Shown here one piece after another: positions 1-8,493 of a stretch of 64,000 bases of DNA. Made by a program: the position numbers and the translations under genes. The notes under the pieces were generated by a model. It did no database searches and was not told the origin of the DNA. It was given only the letters and a program-made list of their open reading frames with translations. Positions within the stretch are counted from its first letter, which is position 1, and every line of letters begins with the position of its first letter. The stretch is from the NCBI RefSeq assembly GCF_003434055.1, contig NZ_QVEX01000015.1:1-64000 (forward strand), given 5' to 3'. The DNA is from Enterocloster aldenensis (GTDB taxonomy: Bacteria; Bacillota; Clostridia; Lachnospirales; Lachnospiraceae).

Positions 1-27
1 CCCCCCCCCCAGGGGAAAACCGTGGCT

Positions 28-1158
28 TTAAAGGGCTGACAGATCCTTCACCACATCTGCCAGGTCCTTCCTTATCCCAATGCCCTGGGGACAGACCTTC
101 TCACATTTCCCGCACTGGATGCACAGGCCGGCATCGGCGCCGGCTTCCTGCTTTTCTTTAAATGCCTTCCTGGCCTTCTCCTCAATGTCATACATGGCGC
201 CCTCGTTCCATATGGCAAAATTGCCAGGTATGTCCACTCCTGCCGGACAGGGCATGCAGTAGCGGCAGGCCGTGCAGCTGTTCTTAAGCCGGGCCCGGAT
301 AGCCTTTGCAGCCTGGCCAATGACTTCCTCCTCCTGCGTACCAAGTGGTACGAATGGGCTGAAGGTCCTGATATTATCCTCCAGCTGTTCCTCAGAAGAC
401 ATGCCGCTTAAAACCAGCTTCACCCCAGGATGGCTGCCCACCCAGCGCAGGGCCCAGGATGCAGGTGAACGCTCCGGGTCCGCTTCCTCCAGGATTGCCT
501 GCGCCTCCTTGGGAAGCCCGGACAGCATCCCGCCTTTTACGGGTTCCATGACAATCATGGGAATGCCCATTTTCCTTGCCAGCTCATATCCCCTGTCTCC
601 TGCCTGTATATCCCGGTCCATATAATTGTACTGAATCTGACAGAAATCCCACTGCCTGTAGGTGATGATTTCCCTGAAAACCTCATAATCATCATGGAAC
701 GAGAATCCAAGATGCCGGATCTTCCCTTCCTGTTTTAACTGCTCCGCCCACTCAATGATACCGGAACCTTTAAGCTTCTCCCAGCGTTCACGGTTCAGGG
801 CGTGGAACAGGTAATAATCCACATAGCTGACCTGCAGGCGGTCCAGCTGCCCGTCAAACACAGCCTGGGCCTCTTTGGCCGTATTAACAAGCCATACCGG
901 CAGCTTGGTTGCCAGATAATAAGAATCCCTTGCATACTTTGCCAGTATCCGGCCCAGGAACGGCTCGCTTTCCCCGTCGTGATAGGGATACGCTGTGTCG
1001 ATGTAATTCACGCCGGCCTTCAGGGCCGTGTCCAGCATTTTCCCGGCCCTCTCCCGGTCAATGGCCCCGCTTTCCGTTTTGGGGAAGCGCATGCATCCAA
1101 ACCCAAGCAGGGACACCCTGTCTTCCGTCTTCTGAAACCTCATTGTCCTGTATTGCAT
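28..1158 (-). CDS. Aldo/keto reductase with C-terminal 4Fe-4S ferredoxin domain
   Basis: A predicted cytoplasmic oxidoreductase of 376 residues. The N-terminal part is a TIM-barrel aldo/keto reductase, opening with GFGCMRFPKT and carrying DTAYPY, ATKLP and YLFHAL, where the family's Asp, Tyr, Lys and His catalytic residues fall. The C-terminal hundred residues hold two cysteine clusters, CTACRYCMPCPAG and CIQCGKCEKVCPQG, typical of the ferredoxin-type subfamily common in clostridia. AGGAGG lies 8 bases before the ATG, so the start is secure. It follows the DHHW-type gene by 26 bases and is probably the last gene of that operon. The substrate cannot be told from sequence. Confidence 0.93.
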   Translation of the reverse strand: MQYRTMRFQKTEDRVSLLGFGCMRFPKTESGAIDRERAGKMLDTALKAGVNYIDTAYPYHDGESEPFLGRILAKYARDSYYLATKLPVWLVNTAKEAQAVFDGQLDRLQVSYVDYYLFHALNRERWEKLKGSGIIEWAEQLKQEGKIRHLGFSFHDDYEVFREIITYRQWDFCQIQYNYMDRDIQAGDRGYELARKMGIPMIVMEPVKGGMLSGLPKEAQAILEEADPERSPASWALRWVGSHPGVKLVLSGMSSEEQLEDNIRTFSPFVPLGTQEEEVIGQAAKAIRARLKNSCTACRYCMPCPAGVDIPGNFAIWNEGAMYDIEEKARKAFKEKQEAGADAGLCIQCGKCEKVCPQGIGIRKDLADVVKDLSAL

Positions 1159-1184
1159 GATTAAATCCTCCTAATTATAGTGCG

Positions 1185-2327
1185 TCATTCCCACTCCATG
1201 GTCCCCAGGCTTTCCAGCAGTCCAAACATGTAATCCGTATACCGCTCCGCCACCTCAACTACCACCACATCCGGCTTAAGTTCCCTGACAGAGGCAGCGC
1301 AGTCTTCCGTACGGTAATCCATCAGGGTCACCTGGGGATATTCCTTTGCAAGATATTCCGCCATATGGACGCCAAATGAATCCCTCAGCATAAGCACATT
1401 CCGCTCCTGGTCCTGCGCATCGGATATGTAGCGTGTTATGGTCTCCCTTTGGTTTTGATAGTCCATGGCATAGGTGACATCCTCCCGGTAGTCCGCCACC
1501 TTCAAAAACGGGTCGTCATCATAATAGTCCTGAAGATTCAGCATGGCTGCCAGATCGCCGCTGAAGGTACCCTTATCCTTTATGGTATATTCCATATAAG
1601 ACTCCGGACCGAATTTTTCATGGTTGATATCCGCAATCACCATCCGCGCTGCCAGGAACGCGCCCATATCATTCCAGTGGGTATCGTATTTGCGGTAAAT
1701 CTGGCACCAGTCCTGGCTGGCCTGCCTGAATAGCCCCAACGGATAAAACACATCCGCATCCGTATGTTCCTTCAGATAGGCGTATAAAAGGTCTGCCTTG
1801 GATCCTTCATTAACCACCTTCACCGAGGACGGCATGTATTCACTATACACCTGCTCCTTGTTGGGGACAATATATAAAATGAATTTTATTCCCCTGCTGC
1901 CAAGATGGCTGTCCGCCGACCGCAGGAAACCGGCAAACCGCTCCAGCTGTTCCTGAGGATAGTGATTCGTCCCCTGGTAATCCGCCAGACTGTCTTCCCT
2001 TTCCCCTTTTAGCTTATAAAACATCCATCCGTCCTTGCCCATAAGCACCGCATCTGAGGAAACCTCGCCAAACACCCGGATATCCGCCAGCTTCACAAAT
2101 GCCACAAGAGGGTTCTTAAAAGCCAGATGGTCGTTAAAATAAGCATCGTAAAGCCCGGGATACTGCGAAATCCCCTGTATGCTTAACACAGGTTTCTCCT
2201 GATATACCCGGTTCTCATAATTCTTTGTGTCCACATATCCCTTTAAGGGAATGAACAGGATACGGGGCAGCACCAGCATTGCCAGGAACATGCCTGAAAA
2301 TATGTATGCTTTTATCCGTTTATTCAT
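1185..2327 (-). CDS. DHHW/AlgJ-like envelope acetylation protein
   Basis: Predicted membrane-anchored extracytoplasmic protein of 380 residues. It starts with a basic stretch and one hydrophobic segment (IKAYIFSGMFLAMLVLPRI), then a domain carrying KYDTHWNDMGAF, the DxHW-type signature of the AlgJ/AlgX/DHHW SGNH-like family that works with MBOAT acyltransferases in O-acetylating polysaccharides. I chose the ATG at 2327 because the membrane anchor follows it and GGGAGG lies upstream; an in-frame codon at 2363 would add 12 residues. It lies 39 bases after the MBOAT gene, so the pair most likely forms one O-acylation system for an envelope glycan. The glycan is unknown. Confidence 0.85.
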   Translation of the reverse strand: MNKRIKAYIFSGMFLAMLVLPRILFIPLKGYVDTKNYENRVYQEKPVLSIQGISQYPGLYDAYFNDHLAFKNPLVAFVKLADIRVFGEVSSDAVLMGKDGWMFYKLKGEREDSLADYQGTNHYPQEQLERFAGFLRSADSHLGSRGIKFILYIVPNKEQVYSEYMPSSVKVVNEGSKADLLYAYLKEHTDADVFYPLGLFRQASQDWCQIYRKYDTHWNDMGAFLAARMVIADINHEKFGPESYMEYTIKDKGTFSGDLAAMLNLQDYYDDDPFLKVADYREDVTYAMDYQNQRETITRYISDAQDQERNVLMLRDSFGVHMAEYLAKEYPQVTLMDYRTEDCAASVRELKPDVVVVEVAERYTDYMFGLLESLGTMEWE

Positions 2328-2366
2328 CCAATGCCAACCTCCCTGCCGGATTGGGCCAAACACACC

Positions 2367-3785
2367 CTAAAACCTGAAATAAATGAATGGATTATACGTA
2401 CTTCCCACAGCCACTGCGATACTGTATGCAAATAGCAGGATTAACCATGCCCCCTCCATTAGGGAAATGCCATCCTTATCCGTCATATGATGCCTGACCC
2501 CCGGTGCCATGGCCTGGACCGGACCGCAGAGCAGGACCCCGATTATCATGAATACCGTTGTTTTATGTGTGATGAACATGGAACTGTCATAAACCCCGGG
2601 CCTCATGGCAAGCATCTGCCCAAGAAGCATGATTCCTCTTGTTAGGGAATCCGCGCGGAACATGGTCCATCCGGTTACCGTGACAAAAAACATGTACAGG
2701 AAGCTTACGGCCCCCGGCAGGTGCTCCAGGCGTTTTTTGAGGAAAAGCCGTTCCGCGGCCTGAAGGACGCCATAGTACAGGCCCCAGGCAATAAAGGACA
2801 GCCCTGCCCCATGCCAGAAACCAGTGCACAGGAACACAATCATCAGGTTCAGACAAGTACGCAGGGTCCTCTTCCTGCTTCCTCCCAGCGGAATATACAG
2901 GTAGTCCTTAAACCAGCCGGACAGGGAAATATGCCACCTGCGCCAGAACTCCCCCACATTCCGCGCCAGGTACGGGTAATTGAAATTCTCCGGTATATGA
3001 AAGCCAAGCATTTTCCCCAGACCCACCGCCATATCGGAATACCCTGAAAAATCAAAGTAAATCTGAAGGGTGTAGAGAATCCCTATGTACCAGCCCAGCC
3101 CTCCGCTGATTTCCTCCATGGGATGGGACAGTACCTTATCCACCACGCTTCCAAACTGGTTGGCAAGAATCAGTTTCTTGGAAAGGCCGTAGATAAAACG
3201 CCTGGCCCCATAGGCAAATAGCTCCGGCGTGACATGGCGGTCATGGATACATGCGTCAAAGCCTCCGTAACGGACAATCGGCCCCTGGATCATTTTCGGA
3301 AAAAATGAAATATACAGCGCCAGATGGGACAGGCGGGTCTCCGCCGGTATGTCCCCCCTGTATACATCGATGACATAAGAAATCATCTGAAAGGTATAAA
3401 AGGATATTCCAATGGGCAGAAGCAGGTTCCTGGGCTCCATGAACTGCCTGCCGGACAGCTTGCCCAGAAGGCCCGTGATGAAATCAAAATATTTAAAATA
3501 TCCCAGAAGGCCCAGGTTGAATGCCAGGAGCAGTACCAGGATGGCAAAGGTGTATCCGGGGCATTGGGTCCGTGATTCTCCAGCCTTCCCCATAAGCCGC
3601 GCACCAAGGTAATTGACCAGAAGGGATAAGAGCAGGACCCAGATATACTCCTGCTCACCCCAGGCATAGAATATAAAACCGGCTGCAATCAGGAACCAGT
3701 TTGCGGCCCCGCGGGGCAGTATCAGGTTGAGGATCAGGACACATGGCAGAAAGAGCCATAAAAATATCATTGAACTGAACAGCAT
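2367..3785 (-). CDS. MBOAT family O-acyltransferase (AlgI/DltB type)
   Basis: Integral membrane acyltransferase of about 472 residues. Many hydrophobic segments start at MLFSSMIFLWLFLPCVL. The AlgI-type core is visible in LLPIGISFYTFQMISYVIDV, FPKMIQGPI, YFDFSGYSDMA, FWRRWHISLS and the catalytic-histidine region FLCTGFWHGAGL. MBOAT proteins of this type move acyl groups across the membrane onto extracellular glycans together with an AlgJ/DHHW partner, here the next gene. The start at 3785 is supported by AGGAGG 11 bases upstream and by the membrane segment beginning at once; a reading extended to 3953 lacks these. A sigma-A-like promoter lies at 3862-3890. Confidence 0.92.
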   Translation of the reverse strand: MLFSSMIFLWLFLPCVLILNLILPRGAANWFLIAAGFIFYAWGEQEYIWVLLLSLLVNYLGARLMGKAGESRTQCPGYTFAILVLLLAFNLGLLGYFKYFDFITGLLGKLSGRQFMEPRNLLLPIGISFYTFQMISYVIDVYRGDIPAETRLSHLALYISFFPKMIQGPIVRYGGFDACIHDRHVTPELFAYGARRFIYGLSKKLILANQFGSVVDKVLSHPMEEISGGLGWYIGILYTLQIYFDFSGYSDMAVGLGKMLGFHIPENFNYPYLARNVGEFWRRWHISLSGWFKDYLYIPLGGSRKRTLRTCLNLMIVFLCTGFWHGAGLSFIAWGLYYGVLQAAERLFLKKRLEHLPGAVSFLYMFFVTVTGWTMFRADSLTRGIMLLGQMLAMRPGVYDSSMFITHKTTVFMIIGVLLCGPVQAMAPGVRHHMTDKDGISLMEGAWLILLFAYSIAVAVGSTYNPFIYFRF

Positions 3786-3861
3786 GGCGGGAGAATCCTC
3801 CTGTTTTAGTGTGCGTACATAAATTCCCCATCCAGAAGGGCGGGGAGGAATCCATGTTATT

Positions 3862-3890
3862 ATCCTATCATATGATCCTGTTCCAATCAA
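3862..3890 (-). promoter_or_regulatory. Predicted promoter of the MBOAT operon
   Basis: On the minus strand TTGATT (3885-3890) and TAGGAT (3862-3867) are separated by 17 bases, about 75 bases before the chosen MBOAT start. Prediction from sequence only. Confidence 0.5.
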
Positions 3891-3963
3891 CGGAGATCTT
3901 AAAACCATGGCTCCCCTCAAAAATGAGGCCCAAAAATGAGGCAGGGACGTCAAAAGTCTTTGA

Positions 3964-3992
3964 TTGTGCTGGACAGGCTTCTGTGATATAAT
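3964..3992 (+). promoter_or_regulatory. Predicted promoter of rpoN
   Basis: TTGTGC (3964-3969) and a perfect TATAAT (3987-3992) are separated by 17 bases, 48 bases before the chosen rpoN ATG. The -35 is a weak match. Confidence 0.55.
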
Positions 3993-4039
3993 TGTATGGT
4001 CAAAAAAACATTGGACTTAAGATGAAAGAAGGAAGTGTT

Positions 4040-5425
4040 ATGGATTTAAAACTGCAGGTTAAGCAGACACAGGCCCTGTCCCAGCGGATGATACAGTCGG
4101 CTGAGATTCTGCAGATGACCTCTCAGGAGCTGAATACCTACATCAATGAATTGGCATTGGAAAATCCTGTGATTGATATCGTGGAACCTCCTGCCGGGAA
4201 TCAGCAGAAGGAGTCAATTGAGGAACAGCAGTGGCTGAATTCCTTTAATGAAGAGAATTATTACCTCTATCAGAGACAGAATAATGATGATGATTATGAT
4301 TTCAAGAGCAGCTGGAACATTAACACGGACGACGGCGAGACCTTACAGGATTACCTGTGGTCCCAGCTGGTTACCGAGGACTTCTCAAGCCTGGAGACCG
4401 ACATGATTAAATTCATGCTGGAGTCCCTGGACAACAAAGGCTACCTGGGCGAAAGCGCAGAGGATATCGCCTCCTATTTTCAGACTGACCTGTCTGTGGT
4501 GGAAAGACTTTTATATACCCTACAGCAGCTGGACCCGGCAGGCGTCTGTGCCAGGAACCTGGAAGAATGTCTGTCGCTTCAGCTGGACCGGCGCCAGATG
4601 CTGACCCCCATCCTCAGTTCCATCATTGACGGCTGCCTGGAAATGGTGGCCAGGAACCAGATCCCCGCCATTGCAAGGAAGCTGCACCTGTCCCAGGCCG
4701 AGGCCGCGGGATACTGCCAGATCATCAAATCACTGAACCCCAAACCCGGCGTCTCCTTCAGCAGCAGGGAAAAACTCCGATACATCATACCGGACGTAAC
4801 CATTGTTAAATTCAAGGAACATTTTGACATACTGCTCAATGAGTCCATGTACCCAAATATAGAGATTAACAGTTACTACAGCCAGATGAACCGCAACCCT
4901 GATTCTGCCGAGCTGAAGGAATACCTGAGCAACAAAATACGCCAGGCGGAATGGGTGCGGCAGTGCGTGACCCAGAGAGGAAAGACCCTGATGCAGGTAT
5001 CCAAATCCATACTGGAACATCAGGAAGGCTTCTTTACCTACGGCCCCTCCCACCTGGCCCCCCTCAAGCTGGCCGACATTGCACAGGAACTGGACATCCA
5101 TGAGTCCACGGTCAGCAGAGCTGTAAGCAAGAAGTACCTCCAGTGTTCCTGGGGCGTATATCCCATGAACTTTTTCTTCTCCCGAAAGGTCTCTGTCCAG
5201 GAAAATACCGCTGACCCGGATAACTCCTCTGCCGTCACTGCAGCGGACATCAAACGGGCGCTTCGGGAAATCATAGATGCCGAAGATAAGAAAAGGCCCT
5301 ACAGCGACCGCCTGCTGGGCGAAAAACTGGCTGAGCGCGGTATCTCCATCTCCAGAAGGACGGTTGCCAAATACCGTGAAGACGAAGGGATTGCAGATGC
5401 CAGCGGCCGGAAGGAATATATGTGA
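4040..5425 (+). CDS. rpoN: RNA polymerase sigma-54 factor RpoN
   Basis: Sigma-54 directs RNA polymerase to -24/-12 promoters that need enhancer-binding ATPases. The protein of 461 residues has the glutamine/leucine-rich activator-interacting region (LKLQVKQTQALSQRMIQSAE), an acidic stretch, the core-binding domain, the helix-turn-helix around HESTVSRAVSKKYLQ and, near the end, the RpoN box RRTVAKYREDEGI. I chose the ATG at 4040 because the family motif begins right after it and GAAGGAAG sits just upstream; TTG at 3992 would add 16 residues and overlaps the predicted -10. No enhancer-binding protein gene lies in the window, so its targets must be elsewhere. Confidence 0.95.
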   Translation: MDLKLQVKQTQALSQRMIQSAEILQMTSQELNTYINELALENPVIDIVEPPAGNQQKESIEEQQWLNSFNEENYYLYQRQNNDDDYDFKSSWNINTDDGETLQDYLWSQLVTEDFSSLETDMIKFMLESLDNKGYLGESAEDIASYFQTDLSVVERLLYTLQQLDPAGVCARNLEECLSLQLDRRQMLTPILSSIIDGCLEMVARNQIPAIARKLHLSQAEAAGYCQIIKSLNPKPGVSFSSREKLRYIIPDVTIVKFKEHFDILLNESMYPNIEINSYYSQMNRNPDSAELKEYLSNKIRQAEWVRQCVTQRGKTLMQVSKSILEHQEGFFTYGPSHLAPLKLADIAQELDIHESTVSRAVSKKYLQCSWGVYPMNFFFSRKVSVQENTADPDNSSAVTAADIKRALREIIDAEDKKRPYSDRLLGEKLAERGISISRRTVAKYREDEGIADASGRKEYM

Positions 5426-5617
5426 CGCCTGTCCGGAGTCAGGCCCTGCGGACATGTCCTCTGCCCTGGGGAAATCCATGGCTTTCCCGCTGTCTTAAGG
5501 AAAATCATGGCTTCCCCGTGGTTTTAGCGGCCTCCCATCCAAGCGGAAGCCGAGGCTTCAATCCGCCCAGGTGAAAATAGGCCGGGAGAAAATAATAAAT
5601 ATTTTTTCCAAATCCAC

Positions 5618-5646
5618 TTGACAATTGGGCAAAAACTGGGTAAAAT
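5618..5646 (+). promoter_or_regulatory. Promoter of the tRNA cluster
   Basis: Perfect TTGACA (5618-5623), 17-base spacer, then TAAAAT (5641-5646), about 60 bases before tRNA-Phe. Confidence 0.75.
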
Positions 5647-5706
5647 ATTAGCGTTGTCGGCATGATAACGAAGGACAGGATTGTTCCTCAGAATCTGCAG
5701 ATAAAT

Positions 5707-5779
<73 letters not shown>

Positions 5780-5803
5780 CTGCTGAAATCATGACAGCAG
5801 AAT

Positions 5804-5874
5804 GCAGGTGTAGTTCAATGGTAGAACACTAGCCTTCCAAGCTAGATACGTGGGTTCGATTCCCATCACCTGCT
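5804..5874 (+). tRNA. tRNA-Gly (anticodon TCC)
   Basis: Acceptor stem GCAGGTG/CACCTGC, anticodon stem CTAGC/GCTAG with loop CTTCCAA (anticodon TCC, reading GGA/GGG), T loop TTCGATT, discriminator T as expected for bacterial glycine tRNAs. CCA is not encoded. Confidence 0.97.
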
Positions 5875-5896
5875 TTTAACTGAATAAGTTATATAT

Positions 5897-5968
5897 GCGC
5901 GAGTGGCTCAGTGGTGGAGTATCGCCTTGCCAAGGAGAGGGTCGCGGGTTCGAATCCCGTCTCGCGCT
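5897..5968 (+). tRNA. tRNA-Gly (anticodon GCC) with an anticodon-stem mismatch
   Basis: Acceptor stem GCGCGAG/CTCGCGC, T arm GCGGG TTCGAAT CCCGT, loop TTGCCAA (anticodon GCC), discriminator T, no encoded CCA. The anticodon stem is TCGCC/GGAGA: four pairs plus one G-A opposition (positions 29-41), where the usual glycine sequence is GGCGA. The D stem GCTC/GAGT also has a G-U in place of G-C. It may be a working variant or a drifting extra copy. Confidence 0.85.
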
Positions 5969-5976
5969 TTTTTATT

Positions 5977-6023
5977 GGCTGGAATTCCCTTGATTTATAA
6001 GGGGTTCCAGCCTTTTGTATTTT
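5977..6023 (+). terminator. Rho-independent terminator of the tRNA cluster
   Basis: GGCTGGAATTCCCTT pairs with AAGGGGTTCCAGCC across a short AT loop and is followed by TTTTGTATTTT. A partial second copy of the 3' arm (GGGGCTCCGGCCTTTTTT) lies at 6071-6088 without its 5' partner. Confidence 0.85.
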
Positions 6024-6143
6024 CCGGAAATTGAAGACACTTGAATACAATATTTCGTTTGCATAGGTTAGGGGCTCCGGCCTTTTTTAGCTTCCTTCCC
6101 ATGCTCCTGCCGGGGCAGGACAGGTCTTTGGGACTGCCTGCAT

Positions 6144-6157
6144 CTGTCTGCAGACAG
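6144..6157. repeat. 14-bp perfect palindrome
   Basis: CTGTCTGCAGACAG lies just after the glgX stop codon, between the tRNA terminator and glgX. There is no T-run, so it is not a classical terminator; its role is unknown. Confidence 0.5.
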
Positions 6158-6164
6158 TCAATCC

Positions 6165-8300
6165 TCACCGGCCGCAAAAGACCATCACTGTCCTGGGCGG
6201 AATTGTGAAGCCTGATCCCACGGGCCCGGATTCACTGACCTGCGCGTCCCATGTATTGACGGCCCGGAACCACTCCATGCCATCTGGCAGTTTTGGAAGC
6301 ACTGCCTCCAGCTGTTCCCAGTACGCATTGCTGGCTATATAGACTGCCTCAGGCTGTTTCCCTTCCTCCTGGCCGGCCATCATGACACCGATGTACCTGT
6401 CAGAGCCGGAAAATCCCATGGCCCACGGTCTTGTGCCATGGAAGCTGATATCCGGAAGTCCTCCAAAACCATTGCTTACATTGGAACGCAGCACCGGATG
6501 TTCCTTCCGGAAATGTATCATGGACTTGAAAAACCTGAATATATCCTGGTTCTTCTCCAAAAGCCCCCAATCCAGCCAGGACACCTCATCATCGTGGCAA
6601 TAAGGATTATTGTTTCCAAACTGCGTATTGCCAAACTCATCCCCTGCCAAAAACATGGGGATTCCCCTGCTGCACATCAGGACTGCACAGGCATTGCGTA
6701 TCATGCGCCGCCTCAATGTATTGACCGCCTTATCCTCTGTCTCCCCTTCCGCCCCGCAGTTCCAGCTGTGGTTGTCATTGCTGCCGTCTGTATTATTCCA
6801 TCCATTGCTTTCATTGTGCTTTACATTGTAAGAATATAAATCATACAGGGTAAACCCATCATGACAGGTAATGAAATTCACGGATGCATTGTCACGGACA
6901 GAAGGGTCATATATGTCGCTGGATCCTGCAATACGGAGGGCGGCCGCGCCTGCCGTGCCTTCATCTCCTTTCAGATACCTTCGGATATCGTCCCGGTAGC
7001 GTCCATTCCACTCCGCCCAACGGTTCCAGGAAGGAAACTTCCCCACCTGGTACAATCCTCCTGCGTCCCATGCTTCTGCAATCAGCTTCACATCCCCCAG
7101 GATAGGGTCAAATGCCAGCTGCTGCAGGAGCGGCGGCTTTTCCATGGGGGATCCGTCCTCATTGCGCCCCAGGATAGACGCCAGGTCAAAGCGGAACCCA
7201 TCCACCCGGTAAGCCGTTACCCAGTAGCGCAGGCAGCTTACGATCAGCTGCTGCACAATGGGATGGTTACAGTTCAGTGTATTGCCGCAGCCGCTGAAGT
7301 TATAGTAAAATCCTTCCGGGGTCAGCATATAATAGATGTTATTGTCAAAGCCCTTAAATGAGAAAAACGGTCCATTTTCATTGCCCTCGGCCGTGTGGTT
7401 GAACACCACATCCAGGTAAACCTCAATTCCATGGGCATTCAGCAGATGGATCAGCCGCTTTAATTCATTTCCCTCCCGGTTGTACTCCTTGCTGGCCGTG
7501 TAGCTTGTATTGGGCGAAAAAAAGCTGACCGTGTTATACCCCCAGTAATTATACAGCTTTTCCCCATCCACCTCCCGGTAATCCAGCATCTCGTCAAACT
7601 CAAAGATAGGCATCAGCTCCACTGCGTTAACTCCCAGTTCCACCAGATAAGGAATCTTCTCCTTTAGCCCCTCGAATGTGCCCGGGAATTTCACCCCGGA
7701 TGAACCATGCTTTGTATATCCCCTTACGTGCAGTTCATAGATAATCAGGTCCTGCATGGGAAGCAGGGGCTGCTGATTGTCGCCCCAGTCAAAATCATCC
7801 TTCACCACCCTGGCTTTATAACGCTGCCCCAGTGTGGAAGGCTGGCCCCACAGGCTCTGTCCGGTCACGGCCTTGGCATAGGGGTCCAGAAGGTATTTAT
7901 CCTTGTTGAAAATAAGCCCCTTCTCCGGCTCATAAGGCCCTTCCACCCGGTAGGCATATTCAAATTCCCCAATATCCAGCTTAAATACAATCATGGAATA
8001 CACATTCCCAATCCGGTAATGGGATGGGAATGGCAGGACAGCATAGGGCTTATCCTCTGTCCGCCTGAATAAAAGCAGTTCCACCCCCGTGGCATGGTGT
8101 GAATGAATGGTAAAGTTCACCCCGCCCGGTATTGCCGTGGCACCGTATATGTCGTAAAATCCAGGACGCACCGCATACCCGCCTATGTGGTCCATGGCAA
8201 CCAGATGGATGGCACCTTCCGCCCCCACAAGGGCTTCCTTGACCTGGGGACATTCCCCCATTTCCTGTCCTGAATGAATCCTACTGTTTTCCTGAGCCAT
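6165..8300 (-). CDS. glgX: Glycogen debranching enzyme GlgX (GH13, isoamylase type)
   Basis: A cytoplasmic alpha-1,6-glucosidase that debranches glycogen-like glucans. Its 711 residues match the family length. An N-terminal CBM48-like domain is followed by the GH13 barrel: region I DVVFNHTAEGN, region II GFRFDLAS with the nucleophilic Asp, region III IAEAWDAGG with the acid/base Glu, and region IV FITCHDGFT. LYELHVRGYTKHGSSG-like sequence before the barrel is typical of the GlgX/isoamylase group. GGAGG precedes the ATG. No other glycogen genes are near, so it is probably transcribed alone. Confidence 0.95.
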   Translation of the reverse strand: MAQENSRIHSGQEMGECPQVKEALVGAEGAIHLVAMDHIGGYAVRPGFYDIYGATAIPGGVNFTIHSHHATGVELLLFRRTEDKPYAVLPFPSHYRIGNVYSMIVFKLDIGEFEYAYRVEGPYEPEKGLIFNKDKYLLDPYAKAVTGQSLWGQPSTLGQRYKARVVKDDFDWGDNQQPLLPMQDLIIYELHVRGYTKHGSSGVKFPGTFEGLKEKIPYLVELGVNAVELMPIFEFDEMLDYREVDGEKLYNYWGYNTVSFFSPNTSYTASKEYNREGNELKRLIHLLNAHGIEVYLDVVFNHTAEGNENGPFFSFKGFDNNIYYMLTPEGFYYNFSGCGNTLNCNHPIVQQLIVSCLRYWVTAYRVDGFRFDLASILGRNEDGSPMEKPPLLQQLAFDPILGDVKLIAEAWDAGGLYQVGKFPSWNRWAEWNGRYRDDIRRYLKGDEGTAGAAALRIAGSSDIYDPSVRDNASVNFITCHDGFTLYDLYSYNVKHNESNGWNNTDGSNDNHSWNCGAEGETEDKAVNTLRRRMIRNACAVLMCSRGIPMFLAGDEFGNTQFGNNNPYCHDDEVSWLDWGLLEKNQDIFRFFKSMIHFRKEHPVLRSNVSNGFGGLPDISFHGTRPWAMGFSGSDRYIGVMMAGQEEGKQPEAVYIASNAYWEQLEAVLPKLPDGMEWFRAVNTWDAQVSESGPVGSGFTIPPRTVMVFCGR

Positions 8301-8448
8301 ATTCCCTCCGTTCCCGCATGCTTATTATGATATCCCGGGTCCCATGGTCCGTCATCTGTGGCGGCATGCGCTGCCTGTGCCGCAGAATCCTTGTTTCTAT
8401 TATATGTGGCGGTAAAGATAATGGCAAGGAGGAGGCGCCTTTTATTTA

Positions 8449-8482
8449 CAAAAAGGGCATGGCGCAAAACCACGCCATACCC
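8449..8482 (-). terminator. Terminator of the amidase gene
   Basis: On the minus strand GGGTATGGCG pairs with CGCCATGCCC and is followed by TTTTTG, 12 bases after the amidase stop. Confidence 0.85.
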
Positions 8483-8493
8483 TGACCATACGC

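Noticed and set aside
1..10. Run of C residues at the left edge
   Set aside because: Too short and cut by the window edge to call a phase-variation tract; it lies downstream of a gene, not in a promoter or frame.
3992..4039. Longer rpoN start at TTG
   Set aside because: The codon overlaps the predicted -10 and lacks a ribosome site; the family sequence begins at the ATG at 4040.
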